This document shows positions 23,240 to 35,600 of a stretch of 64,000 bases of DNA, piece after piece (the first letter of the stretch is position 1; every line of letters starts with the position of its first letter). The DNA is taken from the NCBI GenBank assembly GCA_036877525.1, contig JAZGTH010000058.1, positions 10,586,501 to 10,650,500 on the forward strand, read 5' to 3'. Origin of the DNA: Chromobotia macracanthus (lineage: Eukaryota > Chordata > Actinopteri > Cypriniformes > Botiidae). The notes beneath the pieces are model-generated. The model saw nothing but the letters and a program-made list of their open reading frames with translations. It did not search any database and had not been told where the DNA came from. A program made the position numbers and the translations under genes.

Positions 23240-23690
23240 TGTCTCCTCTCTGAACTTATTAAAGTATTGAAAATAATACAATGACAGAAGCATGCAATGA
23301 AACAGCTATAAATGTAACTAAAATTAACATGAAAACTAAAAATACAAAAATTAAAGCTGATTCAAAATATTAAACTACAATTAAACTAAAAACAAAACTA
23401 TAATAATTCTGCTACTGAATTAAGGCAGCTTTGCTTCAGTAACTCATAGACATGAATCACAGCAATAAAAATAGAAAGTACTAAACATGAAAAACTTTTA
23501 GATCAGGTAAAACAGGAAGTGACTAATCCTGATCAAATCTTCCCAGTTTAAAAAAAGATATTAAAATAAGACACCCCTGACAATTAAACAAGTGACAGGA
23601 AAAAGGAGGAAAAAAATTGATTAACATTTTTTAAAACGAATAAAATTTGTTTAACAGAGAAAATGAAAAAGACTTTATTCATGTAATTTT
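23240..23690. other. AT-rich gap upstream of the ACSL relic
   Basis: AT-rich and nearly devoid of CpG. I see no exons or recognisable repeats. Two TTTATT words at 23691 and 23700 read AATAAA on the minus strand and are candidate cwc15 polyadenylation signals. Confidence 0.5.
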
Positions 23691-23818
23691 TTTATTCTGT
23701 TTATTTGAAGTACATCTTTTTACAAAGCAAGTATGTCATGACAGCACATAAGAAAAAAAAATTTAAAAATGAAGGAAAATTAAATTTATTAACAAAAACT
23801 GCTATAATAGTCGAGCCC

Positions 23819-24779
23819 TCATTTAACATATTTCTCCATGAACTTCTTGTGGAATTCAGAGCGCAGTGTGTCGTTAATGAAGCGTTTCTCTTTACGAGAT
23901 TCGTCCACCCCTTTAGCGCAGTTCTTAAACACGACATCATCGTCCCACCTGCAGGAATGAGATTTTCCACTGCAGGTTAAACACTGCGTCACCGCATTGT
24001 TCAATGCAGACATGCTCATCAAAATGACAAAGTTTAAAGACCTATTCACCAGAGAATCAAACTGAAAAAAATCAAACAAATGCAATCCTATAGACCCATA
24101 CACAGCAGGGAAGGAACAGAACACCTGCATTACTTTAATTATACTGTAAGAAAATTCTTACTCTTTATTAAACAAATGAAATGTTTATTATTAGAAGGGC
24201 TGTACAACAAACTAAACGAAATCTTAATTGTCTGGTGAGCTGTAGCCTGTTTTTTCTTTTTTAAGTGATTATTTGTTATAGGCTGTATCTTGCATTACTG
24301 CACATGAACGAGTGAAGTGCTTTTTTATTTGCGTCTCAGTGTGAATAGATCTTTACTGTTTCCAAATCAAACATAATAGAGCACTGAAAAGTTTTTAACT
24401 AGGTTTCTTTGTCATTCACAAACAACATGCTACACAACAGCTGGTCAGGTTTCAGAAGTTTTTAATAAACAAAGACTGCCTTGTTGCCAGGTGCTTGTAA
24501 ATAAACTTACCTTGCCTAATTCTAAATGAGAAACTAAACTTTGAAATAAGAGTGAAACACGATTTTTCTAGCTACCTACTGTGACATGAATTTAAAGGGA
24601 ACTTCTAAGACAAGATGCAAAACAACAATTCATCTGTTATTGATTTGTACCTTCTTTTCACACTGAATGTGTTTTGGGTCTGTGGCTGCTGTTGTTGGCC
24701 TGCCAGATTAAGCAGTGGATTCCCGCTCAGAATGTTCTCCATGCGTATCCTCTCCTCCTCAGCTTTCTGTTCCCGTTCC

Positions 24780-24816
<37 letters not shown>

Positions 24817-26068
24817 CATAACTGAAGCCCTTAAGATCAGATAGATTTCAGCCTAATCCTGAAATCAACAGCCCACTGACGTCATATGTATCGCTTATAT
24901 TATGGATGGATGCACTTTTTGGAGGTTCAAAATCTTGGGCAACATTCAATGTCATTATCAAGCTGAGAAGAGCCAGGATATTATTTAATATAATTTTGAT
25001 TCTGTTCAGTTGAAGTCAGTCAGTCATATAAAACTAGGATGCCTTGAGAGGGAGTAAATTATGAGATCATTTTTGGGTGTACTATTTTACAGAGCTATAA
25101 TCAGTAAATAAAGGTCAGTCTGGTTCACCTTCCTCTCCTGTTCTTCGGCTCTCTCCTTCTTGATCTTCTCTAGTTCAGCCAGCAGGGCAGCAGTGTCATC
25201 ATCACTGTCAGAACCAGAGTCAGAGTCGTCTTCATCCTACACGAACACACACGTTTCAGCAATCAAATCTACTTTGTACATCTATGAAAGTATCCAAAAA
25301 AATGGAGTGTGTACATCAGTGAGGGGATCATCTGCATCCAGGTTGGCAGCTGGAATCTGATCCAGGCGTGGCCTCTTTGAGGAGGATGAAGAAGAGGAAG
25401 ATGAGGATGTGGTGTGTTCTAAAGGAAGAAAAATCGATGTCATTGTCGAAGTGATCCTCAATCCAACAAACAAAAACACACAAAAAAAAAACATTTTCTT
25501 TACCTCTTGCTCCTCTGTCTCTGCCTTTTACAGCAACTCTCTCTCTCTCCTCCAGCTCACGTCTGAAGTCACGAGCCCTCACCTCCTCTGGAGCATCCTG
25601 AGTGGGCTGTCTGGAGCAAGACACAAATCACCGTTCATTTAAAGAACTTAAAGGAATAATTGACCCAAAAATGAGCATTCTGTCATTCCTTCCTCACGTG
25701 TGGTTCCAAACCCTTTTTTAAAAGAGAATTAAAAAAACTTTTTATAGTGTCCCAAATCAAACTCCAGTCTCCAACAATACCTTTATGTATAGAAGACACA
25801 ATAATTCACTGCATACAGAAATCAAGTGAAACATTTGCTACACATTCATGACACTGAAACAAAATAATGACGGGGGAAGCAGAGAAGGGAAATCAACATC
25901 AATGATGTTTACTTGTTTTTTTCTTGTTGCTGTTTACCTGTATTTGATCTTGGTGTGTCCTGGAAGATCTCGGCTGGAGTACTGTTTGGATAAAGCACTC
26001 AGATCACCTTCTCCTTTGCCTCGTCCACCCCTCGCGGGTTCAAATGTTGGCCTTGCTGCTGTGGTCAT
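23819..26068 (-). CDS. cwc15: Spliceosome-associated protein CWC15 (6 exons, 232 aa)
   Basis: CWC15 (AD002) is a core component of the Prp19/NTC-containing spliceosome, nuclear, and acts in catalytic activation of pre-mRNA splicing. Exons (minus): 25938-26068, 25504-25610, 25315-25418, 25139-25236, 24650-24778, 23819-23948; the sum, 699 nt, gives 232 aa, close to the family's ~229. The start MTTAARPTFEPARGGRGKGE is family-invariant. Then come SKQYSSRDLPGHTKIKYR, RARDFRRELEERERVA, a Ser-rich stretch, RPRLDQIPAANLDADDPLTD, an acidic/Ser run, a long charged helix (LAELEKIKKERAEEQ) and the conserved tail RRWDDDVVFKNCAKG...FHKKFMEKYVK. All introns have GT/AG borders. A non-coding first exon probably ends near 26462. 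Confidence 0.97.
24783..24813. repeat. (AC)n microsatellite in cwc15 intron
   Basis: About 15 AC units directly next to the exon at 24650-24778, within the polypyrimidine side of the acceptor on the minus strand. Confidence 0.9.
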
Positions 26069-26461
26069 CTTCAGTTATCTGAAACACACAACACATTTAA
26101 TCCATCATGTGCAATTCTGTTCACACACTTCAGTATGCTTTCAGAATCAGATGCTTTCAACACTCTCTACACCGTGACATGATTGTTTTATGGTACCCAA
26201 GCCCTCCGTTCACTACAGATACAGACATCTAACATGCAAACCCTCCTCCGCACACAGATGTTGTTTTGAACACACATCATAAAGAATGAACCACCGATTT
26301 GTTTCGAGAAAACCGCTTTTGCTCAGTTCACTGACATGCGCATTATGACATTTTAGCATCTGCGCTGTTGAGCGTTTCTAAAATGTTATGTATGGTAGCA
26401 AACTCTCACTTTTCGGTATTGTTTATAACATTACGTGCTGTGTGTTTTTATTTGACACTCA

Positions 26462-26650
26462 CCCGTACACGGATGATCGAAATCTCAACCTGAGCTGCCA
26501 ATCTAATCACATGAAACACGAAACAAGACAAACTTAAAGCGAATGGTTGCAGATTTCCTCGCTTTCTGTTGTCGCTACGCGCTGAATCCCGACAGCCACC
26601 GCGGCGCGCGGTCACGTGACGTGCAGGTTACGGTGGCCCAGCGGAGCACA
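26462..26650 (-). promoter_or_regulatory. cwc15 5' UTR/promoter, CpG-rich with CLEAR-like E-box
   Basis: A GG|GTGAGT donor at about 26460 suggests a non-coding first exon. Upstream the DNA turns CpG-rich (26570-26640) and contains the palindrome GTCACGTGAC at 26611-26620, a perfect USF/TFE-type E-box. No TATA box was seen. Confidence 0.5.
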
Positions 26651-27883
26651 ATGCGTTTTGAGCAAATATCACACCTGATCACGGCTGTGAAAAGCCCTTA
26701 AAAATGTCCTACCTACACTTTTTTGGATATAATAATTTCTGATAACAATAATTTGGGTCCATTCTTAAGTATTGTCATGTAGAAGGGTAAATCTGATTTA
26801 CACTGACGACTTGATGTTAATGTTATACGACTAATATTATAATAATGTTATACGACTAATATTATTATACGGTAATATTTAGTAACTATCAGCAAATATT
26901 TGACCGTGATACAAATAAGAGGGAAATGATTAGGCATATAAAGATCCAATAGACATTAAATGAGCAGTACATTGTAATTCTGGGTAAATACACTCTGAAT
27001 GACTCTAAACTGGCATGGTGTGTGTAAACCATGGTATATATTTGCTGTGTAATTGGTCCATAACATTATAAGAGGGCCCATCCTGAGAGCCCCACTGTCA
27101 CTGCATGACACGTGCCTTATGCCAGTGTTTCCCACCACTTACAAAGGATCTAGAAAGAGTACAAGTCTATAAACACACCAAGACAAACAGAGTATTTTAC
27201 TAGCTTTAATATTCCTGAAACGTCTGTGTTGCCGAAAAGAAAGTACAAAAGTGTCTGACGATAGAAAGATGAGAATGCTCAAGGAGGGACGAGACAGAGA
27301 TGAAGGTCTCGCTCTCTAAGAGCAGCGTCTCGTATGGTTCTGCAGAATTCATCTCTGTAATATCACTAATACGAAGCCAAACAAAACACTGTCATCAGTT
27401 AATATACAAAACCACACGGTTGACCAGGCAGTAAGACATGCAGTTATACAGTCTTTCCATGAGTGAGTGAGTGAGTTAGAGAGCAGGAGAGATGAATTAT
27501 TTATAAAAAACACTGTTCAGTTCATGTCGTGTTTAATTCATAGTATATCCAAACGTTTGTCGAAAGTTCGTTCCCTTCCTTTCGCTCAGTTCTTAGATGT
27601 TCCGAAACATTTTGCATATGAGATCTAAGGCTGCGTCCAGCCAGAGCTCCTGTAAATGGCTCCGTAGTGTTATGTCTGTTTTGTAAAAGTGAGTAACGCC
27701 TGCTGAAAACAGTCAAAGAAAATCAATAGAATAAAAAACAACAGTAATTTGTGATCTTTGCATATGTCACATCATCAGAATAATAAACACAACACAGCGA
27801 GAACCTGTGAGCAATGGAGGGTGATGCATCCTCAGCAATGACACACTGGGGCAAAATGTCATTGTTATGCCGTGAGGTCATTG
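26650..27883. other. Intergenic region and probable fam76b 3' UTR
   Basis: 26.65-27.1 kb is AT-rich, with the short direct repeat 'aatgttatacgactaatatt' (26829-26868). From about 27180 to 27883 the DNA is less AT-rich and probably fam76b 3' UTR on the minus strand. No further gene is supported. Confidence 0.45.
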
Positions 27884-30800
27884 CTATGGTAACAGAAGTG
27901 AGCTGCTGCTGCGGTCAAACTTCTTGCCTTTTGAAAGCGCAGCAACCTGTTTCATCAGCTCTCTGTTCTTTGCCTGTGAGACACACACAAACCCTCCATG
28001 AATCAACATTTGATTCTGTGAACAGTAGATACATCTCAACACTAAGAAAAATCCCCAAATGTTTTCTACTGAAATGCCTGCTGATTTCTAGCTTTAGGAT
28101 GTGTTGTAGGGACCTGTTGCTGCTCCATGGCCTCTTTGTGTGCTCTCTCCATGTTGTTCATCTTTACCCGCATATTTGACTCCTGATACTGAAAATCTGC
28201 CTTCAGTTCAGTCAGCTGCGAAGAGAAAACAAAACGATGAAAAAGAAAACATCCCTGTCGAATGTATTCTGCCAAATACTTTCCCTGAAGTAGTGACATG
28301 AAGGCCAAGTATTATAATCCATATTGTATAATCCTCAGTTTTCTGCCGGCATTAGGAGTCAAACAAACCAGTTAACAAAATTACACAGAAAACACATCAT
28401 CTACTAACTATCCCTTTACATTTGAATTAAAAATCTGGATCCTGTTCGCTGCATCACTAAAAGCAGTACAGAGTTGTAAAAATCACTGTACAATGCCGAA
28501 TCAGTCGAAACATTAACATCCTCATTTCTTTTCTTGTGAATAAACAAGAGCAGTTATAAATTCAGTTATTAGCACATAACAGATGTGTGTATATTTAAAA
28601 CATTCACCTTTACCTCATTTCTCAACAGTAAATTTATAATAATAATTTATAATATGAGACGCTGGGTCAGATTGCTTAGGAAATGTCAGTTTGACTTCAA
28701 CACAAGGAAAAGTTACAGATTGCAGCTTTAAGAATTTCTACAGACAACTCAAATGCACAAATACATGAATATCACTGCCAGCCGAAATATGACTGTGATG
28801 TGGGCAGCCAATCACAGAGAGCCGTGCTCAGAGCAAATTCTGTTAATTAAAATGTTTATGGATCTGTAAATCAATACATTCCATTTCTCCTATTGCATGT
28901 GCCACATTACGATCAGAGTGTCTGTACTACTAAATCAAGAATCACCTGTTACCTTTCTGTCTCTCTCAAGGATGGCCTGATCTCTTTGCTGGAGTAAGCG
29001 TTTCAATGACATCACTTCTTCTTTCAGCTGGCTGATCAAGATGAAGTTATCCGTGCCTCCTGAATCAATCGACTGAGTGATTGAACTGCTGGAAGGAAAT
29101 AAGGACAGAAATGTGATTAACACAGGATGTCAGTCTGTCTGTAACAGATGGACAGAGACAGAAAGGTTAAGATGTAATTACCTGTCTCCATTGGATGGCT
29201 TTGTCTCTAGTTTCGGTTTCTTCTTTGGTGTTTCCTTCTGAATGCTAAACAAGAGAAGCTAGTTAGCATTGATCTATCACAACACAATCTCCAAAACAAA
29301 AAACAAGCCTAGAACTCAACAAGCACACAAAAGCAAGTCAAAGCACACAAAGTGTGTATGTAGAAGAGATGGAGAGGAATCTCACCTCTGCTTCCACAGT
29401 CCCTGATCCTGCTCTGGACTTAAAGTTCCACTTATTCTGTAACACAGACACACATGCACCAATAGCCACTTTCGCACCGGGTATCTCTAGAAACTAAGTT
29501 ATAGGAACCAGGTAAGTCACGATTAAATGAGAGAAAAAATGGCTTGGAGACAGAATCTCCTACATCAGCTTGCAGTAACTAATATCACCGAGGTGGAGAA
29601 ACGAACAACGCACAAAGGCAACAAGTAAATACTGTTTGCATTAGCTTTCTGTACGTTTATGTTTTGTAACACTTTAACACACTGTTCCTCTGTCCAATCA
29701 GTGTGCACTTACATCACTGATAGTTCCTATTGTACTGAGTTAGACCCTGCTCTGAAGTAAGAGCTAATTTAGTTCCCCTAAAAGGCATTCCTAGAACTAA
29801 AATCGTTCCTAGTTTGTGCAGTGCAAACACAGCAAAACGTCTGCCAATTGTTCTTGGAACTATAAAAACGTTCCTGCGGTGCCTCTATAACAACCTCTGT
29901 GTACCTTTCAAGAAGTTCTTATATTACATCACCAAGTTGACATTCCCATTCACAGGATCACGTGTGTACATGCGTGCTTACTTGTGATGTGAACCTCCGT
30001 GTCTGTGGTGCTGATGATGATGGTGTCTCTGATGTTCTTTCTCACTGAGAGAAGAGTTGGAGTGGGAGGAGCCGAGGCCTTTCCGTTGCTCTTTCGTTTT
30101 TTGGAGGACACGACGATACGACAGCGTGCAGAGCCAACACAAGAGCTTCCCGTCCACCTGAAGACAGAATCAACATGTGTGTCTCGACATCAAAAGTGTC
30201 TCTGATTTTCTTCTTCACGCGTGTTTTCAACTGCCACGAAACTGCTTTCAAATCGACTGTTCAATATTCAGCAAACATTGGCAACAACACAAACGCTATA
30301 CACCTATACAGCGCAGGAACTCAAATTGTTGCAGCTGGATTTTTGCCATTACAGTTTTTATATCTTTGACCTAAAAAAAAACACTTATTGATGGGATATT
30401 ACAAAAAAGTTTAATTAAGTTAATTTTGCTTAACTGCTGTATTCAAATAAAACCCCTACAAATAAAAGAATTGTAAAATATTATTATTTAACGTTGTTAA
30501 TGGTTACCATCTTTCTCACGTTTACACCAGAAACAGAGTCAAAATGAAAAAGTCAAGGCTAGCTGATTCCTTCCATTTTCACAACTTACAAAAATGGTTT
30601 AAAAGATTCAATCGCAAAATGTTTTGGATACGGTTTACCCCTGTATTTAGCAAGGATCATCTAAGCCTGAGCTAAATACCAATTTCCTAAAACTGCCCCA
30701 GTAAATATAGACAAACATGGAGTTTTTGATTCCTAATGAAACTGAGGCTGGAAACGGAGACGCTGACTCTCTGATCTGTCAGTGAATCACTTCACACACA

Positions 30801-31764
30801 TGCAGTGTGAAAGAACACAGAAGTGTGTACAAGTCATGCAGAATCAGTGTGAGGTAACAACGCACAAGCTTGATGGCCGCGAGCTCTACCTTTCTCCTGC
30901 CCTCGTCCTTCCTGTCGAAGGCACACTGCTGCTTGCACTGCTCGCAGGTCTGTGGAGGTCCATACTTCTTCTCAGAGTTAGTGCAGCGCTGACATTTGGT
31001 CCCAATGAATGCAGCAATGATGTTACAGTACTGACATGGCTTCGGCTGGAAAAGACAGACACAAATAAAGAGAGACTGACACATCTGCAGGCTTCCCTTC
31101 AATGATTTTAACTACGTTTATAAAGTGAGGTGCGCTCACACACATTCAAACACACACACACACATTTTCTCACAACACAGCAGGTGCCTAAACTTACCGT
31201 CCCAAATTGTTTGACATTCTGCGCACATTTTTTACATATAGTGTTGGTTTTGCTGAAAAGAGAGGGAACAAATCTTTCATTAGCACAGATACGACAATAA
31301 ATCATTCGTGCGTGTGTCTCTCTCTTACCTCTCCTGCTGAAACTCTGACCTACAGTATGTGCATTTGACTATAGGGTGTGCGATCCGACATTCCTGAATG
31401 AAAACAAACAAACAAATATGAACAATAACCTCAACATCTTGCTTTGAGTCTTCTGTATTCAGCACACTGACTAGGGCAGTACAGTTCACGTGTATGAATG
31501 AAGAACTTCACAGCTGTAGGTGACTGTGCAGGTTTTGCAGCATGTCTGTGGGCTTTTACCTGGAACCTCATGCATGCATGTTTCTGTTCCTCATGTCATT
31601 TCACATTACGACCCAGCCCTGACACCGGGGGCACAGACAAACCGTTCCAGGGTCAGCATGTACATGTGCGGTCTCACCTTGCAGAGCTGCTGGCCCTGCG
31701 ACAACTCCTCAAACGGGAACCGCTGGTTGCACTTGGTACAGGCATAAAGGGCCGATGTGGCCAT
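27884..31764 (-). CDS. fam76b: FAM76B (10 exons, 327 aa)
   Basis: FAM76B is a nuclear-speckle protein of modest functional annotation; human work links it to hnRNPA2B1 and NF-kB control. Exons (minus): 31678-31764, 31329-31393, 31198-31252, 30890-31048, 29982-30157, 29386-29436, 29182-29244, 28953-29088, 28114-28215, 27884-27973; total 984 nt. The N-terminal half is a Cys-rich putative zinc-binding region with repeated CxxC pairs (ALYACTKCNQRFPFEEL, HPIVKCTYCR, CKKCAQNVKQFGT, CQYCNIIAAFIGTKCQRC, CEQCKQQCAFDRK, LLCWLCTLSYRR). A His-rich stretch (HQRHHHHQHHRHGGSHHK), shorter than in mammals, normally targets speckles. The C-terminal half is a coiled coil (LKEEVMSLKRLLQQRDQAI; ELKADFQYQES). GLWKQ and His-rich features match FAM76B rather than FAM76A. 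Divergent from kat5, ATG to ATG 932 bp. Confidence 0.96.
28608..28735. mobile_element. MITE family C, truncated copy (fam76b intron)
   Basis: Contains 'gaaaagttacagattgcagc' plus a preceding 'ttcaacacaaggaaaagtta' and an AT-rich 'ataataatttataatatgag' block matching the right half of the copies at 34.6 and 35.0 kb. Confidence 0.55.
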
Positions 31765-32696
31765 CACCAACCCAACAGAGAAGCGCCTGCCGCTCCAGTC
31801 ACAATATTATTAATATTATTATTATTATTATTATATTGCACAATGTTATTCCCCGAACACTTAACAGGTGCGATCACCCGAACAGATTATCCAATTAAAC
31901 TAAACTTAACCCCGATAAATCAAACCGCTCTGCCACTGCTGTTGTACGTGTAACCTCAGAGGCTTAAACTAAAGATTAAGAGCAAAGTATGAACTAAATC
32001 GTCGCCGTAACATTAAAACTACGAATTATGAACTCCTGTCACATATAAGCTGCGCTCACTTCTGCTTCCTCCGTCCTGCGTCTCGGTCGACGCACAAACC
32101 GGAAGCGACCCGAGCCTACAAAGAAAGACTCGCGGGCCAATCAGAAGCGCGCGCTGACGGGTGGGCGGAGTCGTTGCGAAAGGGCAGCACCAATCAAAGC
32201 GCTCGTCCCGCCCACTTAGACAAAAACGACGACGTTTTGGAGTGACGCGTTAGTCATGTGACGCGCTCACCCCTTTATGCGTTTTCGTTTTATATGCCTT
32301 ATATTATATTATAACACATTATAAGTGTTTGCATTTTAACATTAATAGTATAATAATAATAATGATGATGATAATAATAATATAATAATAATGATTTGTT
32401 ATTGCGCAAGCGTTTACGAGTACAAGCGTACACTGCCCATCTAGTATACTACAGTAAGTATGCGCCCGCGAGAGGGCACTCTGCACACTTCACTTACATG
32501 GAGCTTACATTGATGATGCTTACTGTACGCTACATACATTCTTTAAGGGTATCATATCAACCTAATTTAAACGATACAGACTGTCAGTTTTCTTTAAACG
32601 CTCTTTATCTGTAAGAGTTTAGCGCGTTTATGACAAGTACACTAGCCCCTCTTGTGCTACAGACTGTAACCCACAATTCTGTGCGCCAAACTAAAG
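31765..32696. promoter_or_regulatory. Bidirectional promoter between fam76b and kat5
   Basis: CpG-rich core at 32040-32280 with two CCAAT boxes (ccaatcagaagcgcgc near 32140; ccaatcaaagcgctcg near 32192), a GC box (gggcggagtc near 32163) and GTGACGCG motifs. A CTCF-like motif, CCGCGAGAGGGCACT, is at 32466-32480. The kat5 start lies inside AAAGATGGCGGAC (32693-32705), a textbook YY1 site overlapping the ATG. No TATA box. These are motif matches, not measurements. Confidence 0.6.
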
Positions 32697-35600
32697 ATGG
32701 CGGACCTCACGGTAAGCAGTCGGTTGTCCGTCTGTTTTCATTACGTTTTAATGCTGATTGTATCCACTCTGAATTTACCGGTGTTGCTAGATGTCATTTT
32801 ATAAGTGTTACGTCCCCATAGGTTGATGTTGTTGAAGGCTGTCGTCTTCCTGTGCTGCGAAAAAATCAGGACAATGAAGACGAATGGCGTAAGTATCAGC
32901 CGCTATCTCCGTAAAGAGCGTAAACAAAACACTAGCAGCTACACGGACTTACGTGTAGATGAAATGTAATACTTTTAATAACAAGATCTGCCGTCTTGTG
33001 CTCAACTTCTAAGTGATCAGAAAGGAAACGTCCGTTGTGTTATTAATACAGTGTGATATTCTTACAGTATAACGCTGTAAGAAAGTACAGAAGATCACTG
33101 TTAAGTCTTTAACTGTATGCATAACCGTATTTGTTTTTATTCTTACCCAGCTTTGGCTGAAATTCTCAGTGTCAAGGACGTCCCTGGAAAAAAGCTCTAT
33201 TATGTCCACTACATTGACTGTGAGTAGTGACAGTTAACTTGTTTACTTTATTTCTTGCCCGCAATGTTATCTATCATACATCGTGAGAGTCAATTTGATG
33301 TTAGTTTGTTTAATTACAAAAAAGCTCCACTAATAATTGTTGTTTGTTGGCAGTCAATAAGCGACTGGACGAATGGGTTACTCCAGATCGACTGGACTTA
33401 AAGAAACTCCAGTTTCCCAAGAAGGAGGCAAAGACTCCCACAAAGAATGGCCTGCCTGGGTCTCGCCCCAGCTCCCCAGAGAGAGATGTGGTACGAGACT
33501 ATAGCCTAAACTCAGTGACTGTAGATACAGAACCCGTTTAACAGTGTGGAATGAATATAAACACTCAGAGCATTTGTAAATGATTATTATTATAATTAAT
33601 ATTAACTAGCAAAATATTATCATCTGTTTCCATATCTTTCTGTGTGGAGATGTATAAAAAAGCACAACCCAATATGACTAACCACGCCCCCTCCTCAGTG
33701 ATAAGAGATGTCATACACAGTTGTCTTATGCTTTTCAGTCCCTTTACCATCTTCTCTTCCTTTCTGTTCAAATTCAGAGGAAGAGTCTAGATCTCAACGT
33801 TCAGTCTGCTTCAGCTCCTTCAAGAGGCAAAACCCTCCCCACACCGGTACAAAGCCTGCCCATTGTACACTAATGAATTTCTGCTTCATAATTGGCCCTA
33901 ATTTAATACTCATTTGATTAAGCCCTTCTTGCACTTTCCAAGCAGTGTGAGGGGTGATATTTTGCCTCATTTCAGTTCAATTGGATTGCCAAGCAGCTTG
34001 AACATTTTGTGACATATAAATGAAATAAAAAACTATTAAAGTAGCAGCAATATGTATCTGTCATTGTTTTGTTAGCCAATCTGTATATAAAAGCCTCCAC
34101 TCTCTATAGCCAGATGTCATTGGTTAGAATGTTTTCGTTACTCATTTTTATTTAAATCAATGAGGTAAGTGTAAATGGTTTACTCATGGTTATTGTTTTA
34201 GCTGATAGCTTTATGTACCTTTAGGTATGTACCTTATTGTGTATGTGACCTATTTGCAGTTAAATTAACAAATAAGCAATAACAGTTGTGTTTGTTGGTT
34301 TGATTTTCCAGAAAAGAAAAGCAGAATCGGTGTGTTTGGCAACACAAGTTACTGCAGCGACTCCAGTGCCCTCACTGTCTAGTTCTGCGGAGGTGAGTCA
34401 GGCCTCGGTCTATCCAGCAGTAAGAGATTCTTCTTTCAGCCTTAAATCCAGAGATGAGCATGAACAACTCGCCCCTCTCACCACAGTAAGAGCACAGTTC
34501 CGGCTACATTCATCTGTGTAACTACAAATTACTGTATTAGAATACTTAATATACTACTAAAGCTGCAATCCGTGACTTTTTTGGGTTAAAAATAAACAAA
34601 AATCAGCAAGTACATGACAGATTAGTTTTTAATCATTTATAATTTGAGCTGTTGTCAGTTTGGCTTAATTTGACTTTAGCGTACGCAAAGAAAAGTACGT
34701 ACAGAAATCTGCAATTTTATTTTTCAAACAGATAGTAATAGACAAAAGGTACGGATTGCAGTTTTAACACAACTTAAAAATAATTAACTTAAAATTTTTC
34801 TTTCCTCTGCTCTCACTTTATCTTCCTGAAAGAATGGCACAGCACGCCGTCTCATTCCTTCTCAGCCGGGAAGAAAAAGGAAAATCTGTGGAGGGCCAGA
34901 CGAGGTACAACCTGCAGCTCTGTTTAAAAATGACATCTAAACATTACATGTCACACTGCCTCCTGTGAAAGCTGCAATTCATAACCATTTATAACCAAAA
35001 GAAAAAACACAAATCAGTTGAGCAAGTACACAACAGATCAGTGTTTAAACAGTGTTCAAAACTGTCTCCTTATCCCAATTCACAACGGTAAGTTTAAAAT
35101 GATTTATAATTTGAGCTGATCAGATACAATCAGATTTTGTAGGAAATGTCCATCTGTAAACAAAGAAGATCCAGGTATATATCACGTCTGGGTACTGTAG
35201 ATGGTGCAGTGTTTGTAGCTTGTTCTTAAAGCAGTTGTGTAGAATTTAAACTTGTCATCCACCTTAAGAAAATAACTTCTCAAGTAACCTGCAATTTCAT
35301 GTTTCAAGCAGAGATGGTGGAAAGTTACGGATTGCAGCTTTGAATTAGTTTTGTAGAAAATCTGTTAAAATTATTTCTTGGACACTTTTACGGCGGTACG
35401 TTGCATAATAAAAACAAAAATGTAATGTTAAACAGTTGTACATTAGAAACCAACACTGATTATCCATGTAGTTCAAAGAACGTTAATATTGTTGGGATAG
35501 TTATATATGGTCCAGTCTCCCCAAGTTAATGAATCCCAAAATTCAATTAAATCTGCTGATTCTGCTGTCTACTCCGCTCACAAATAAACTGTCCCAAAGC

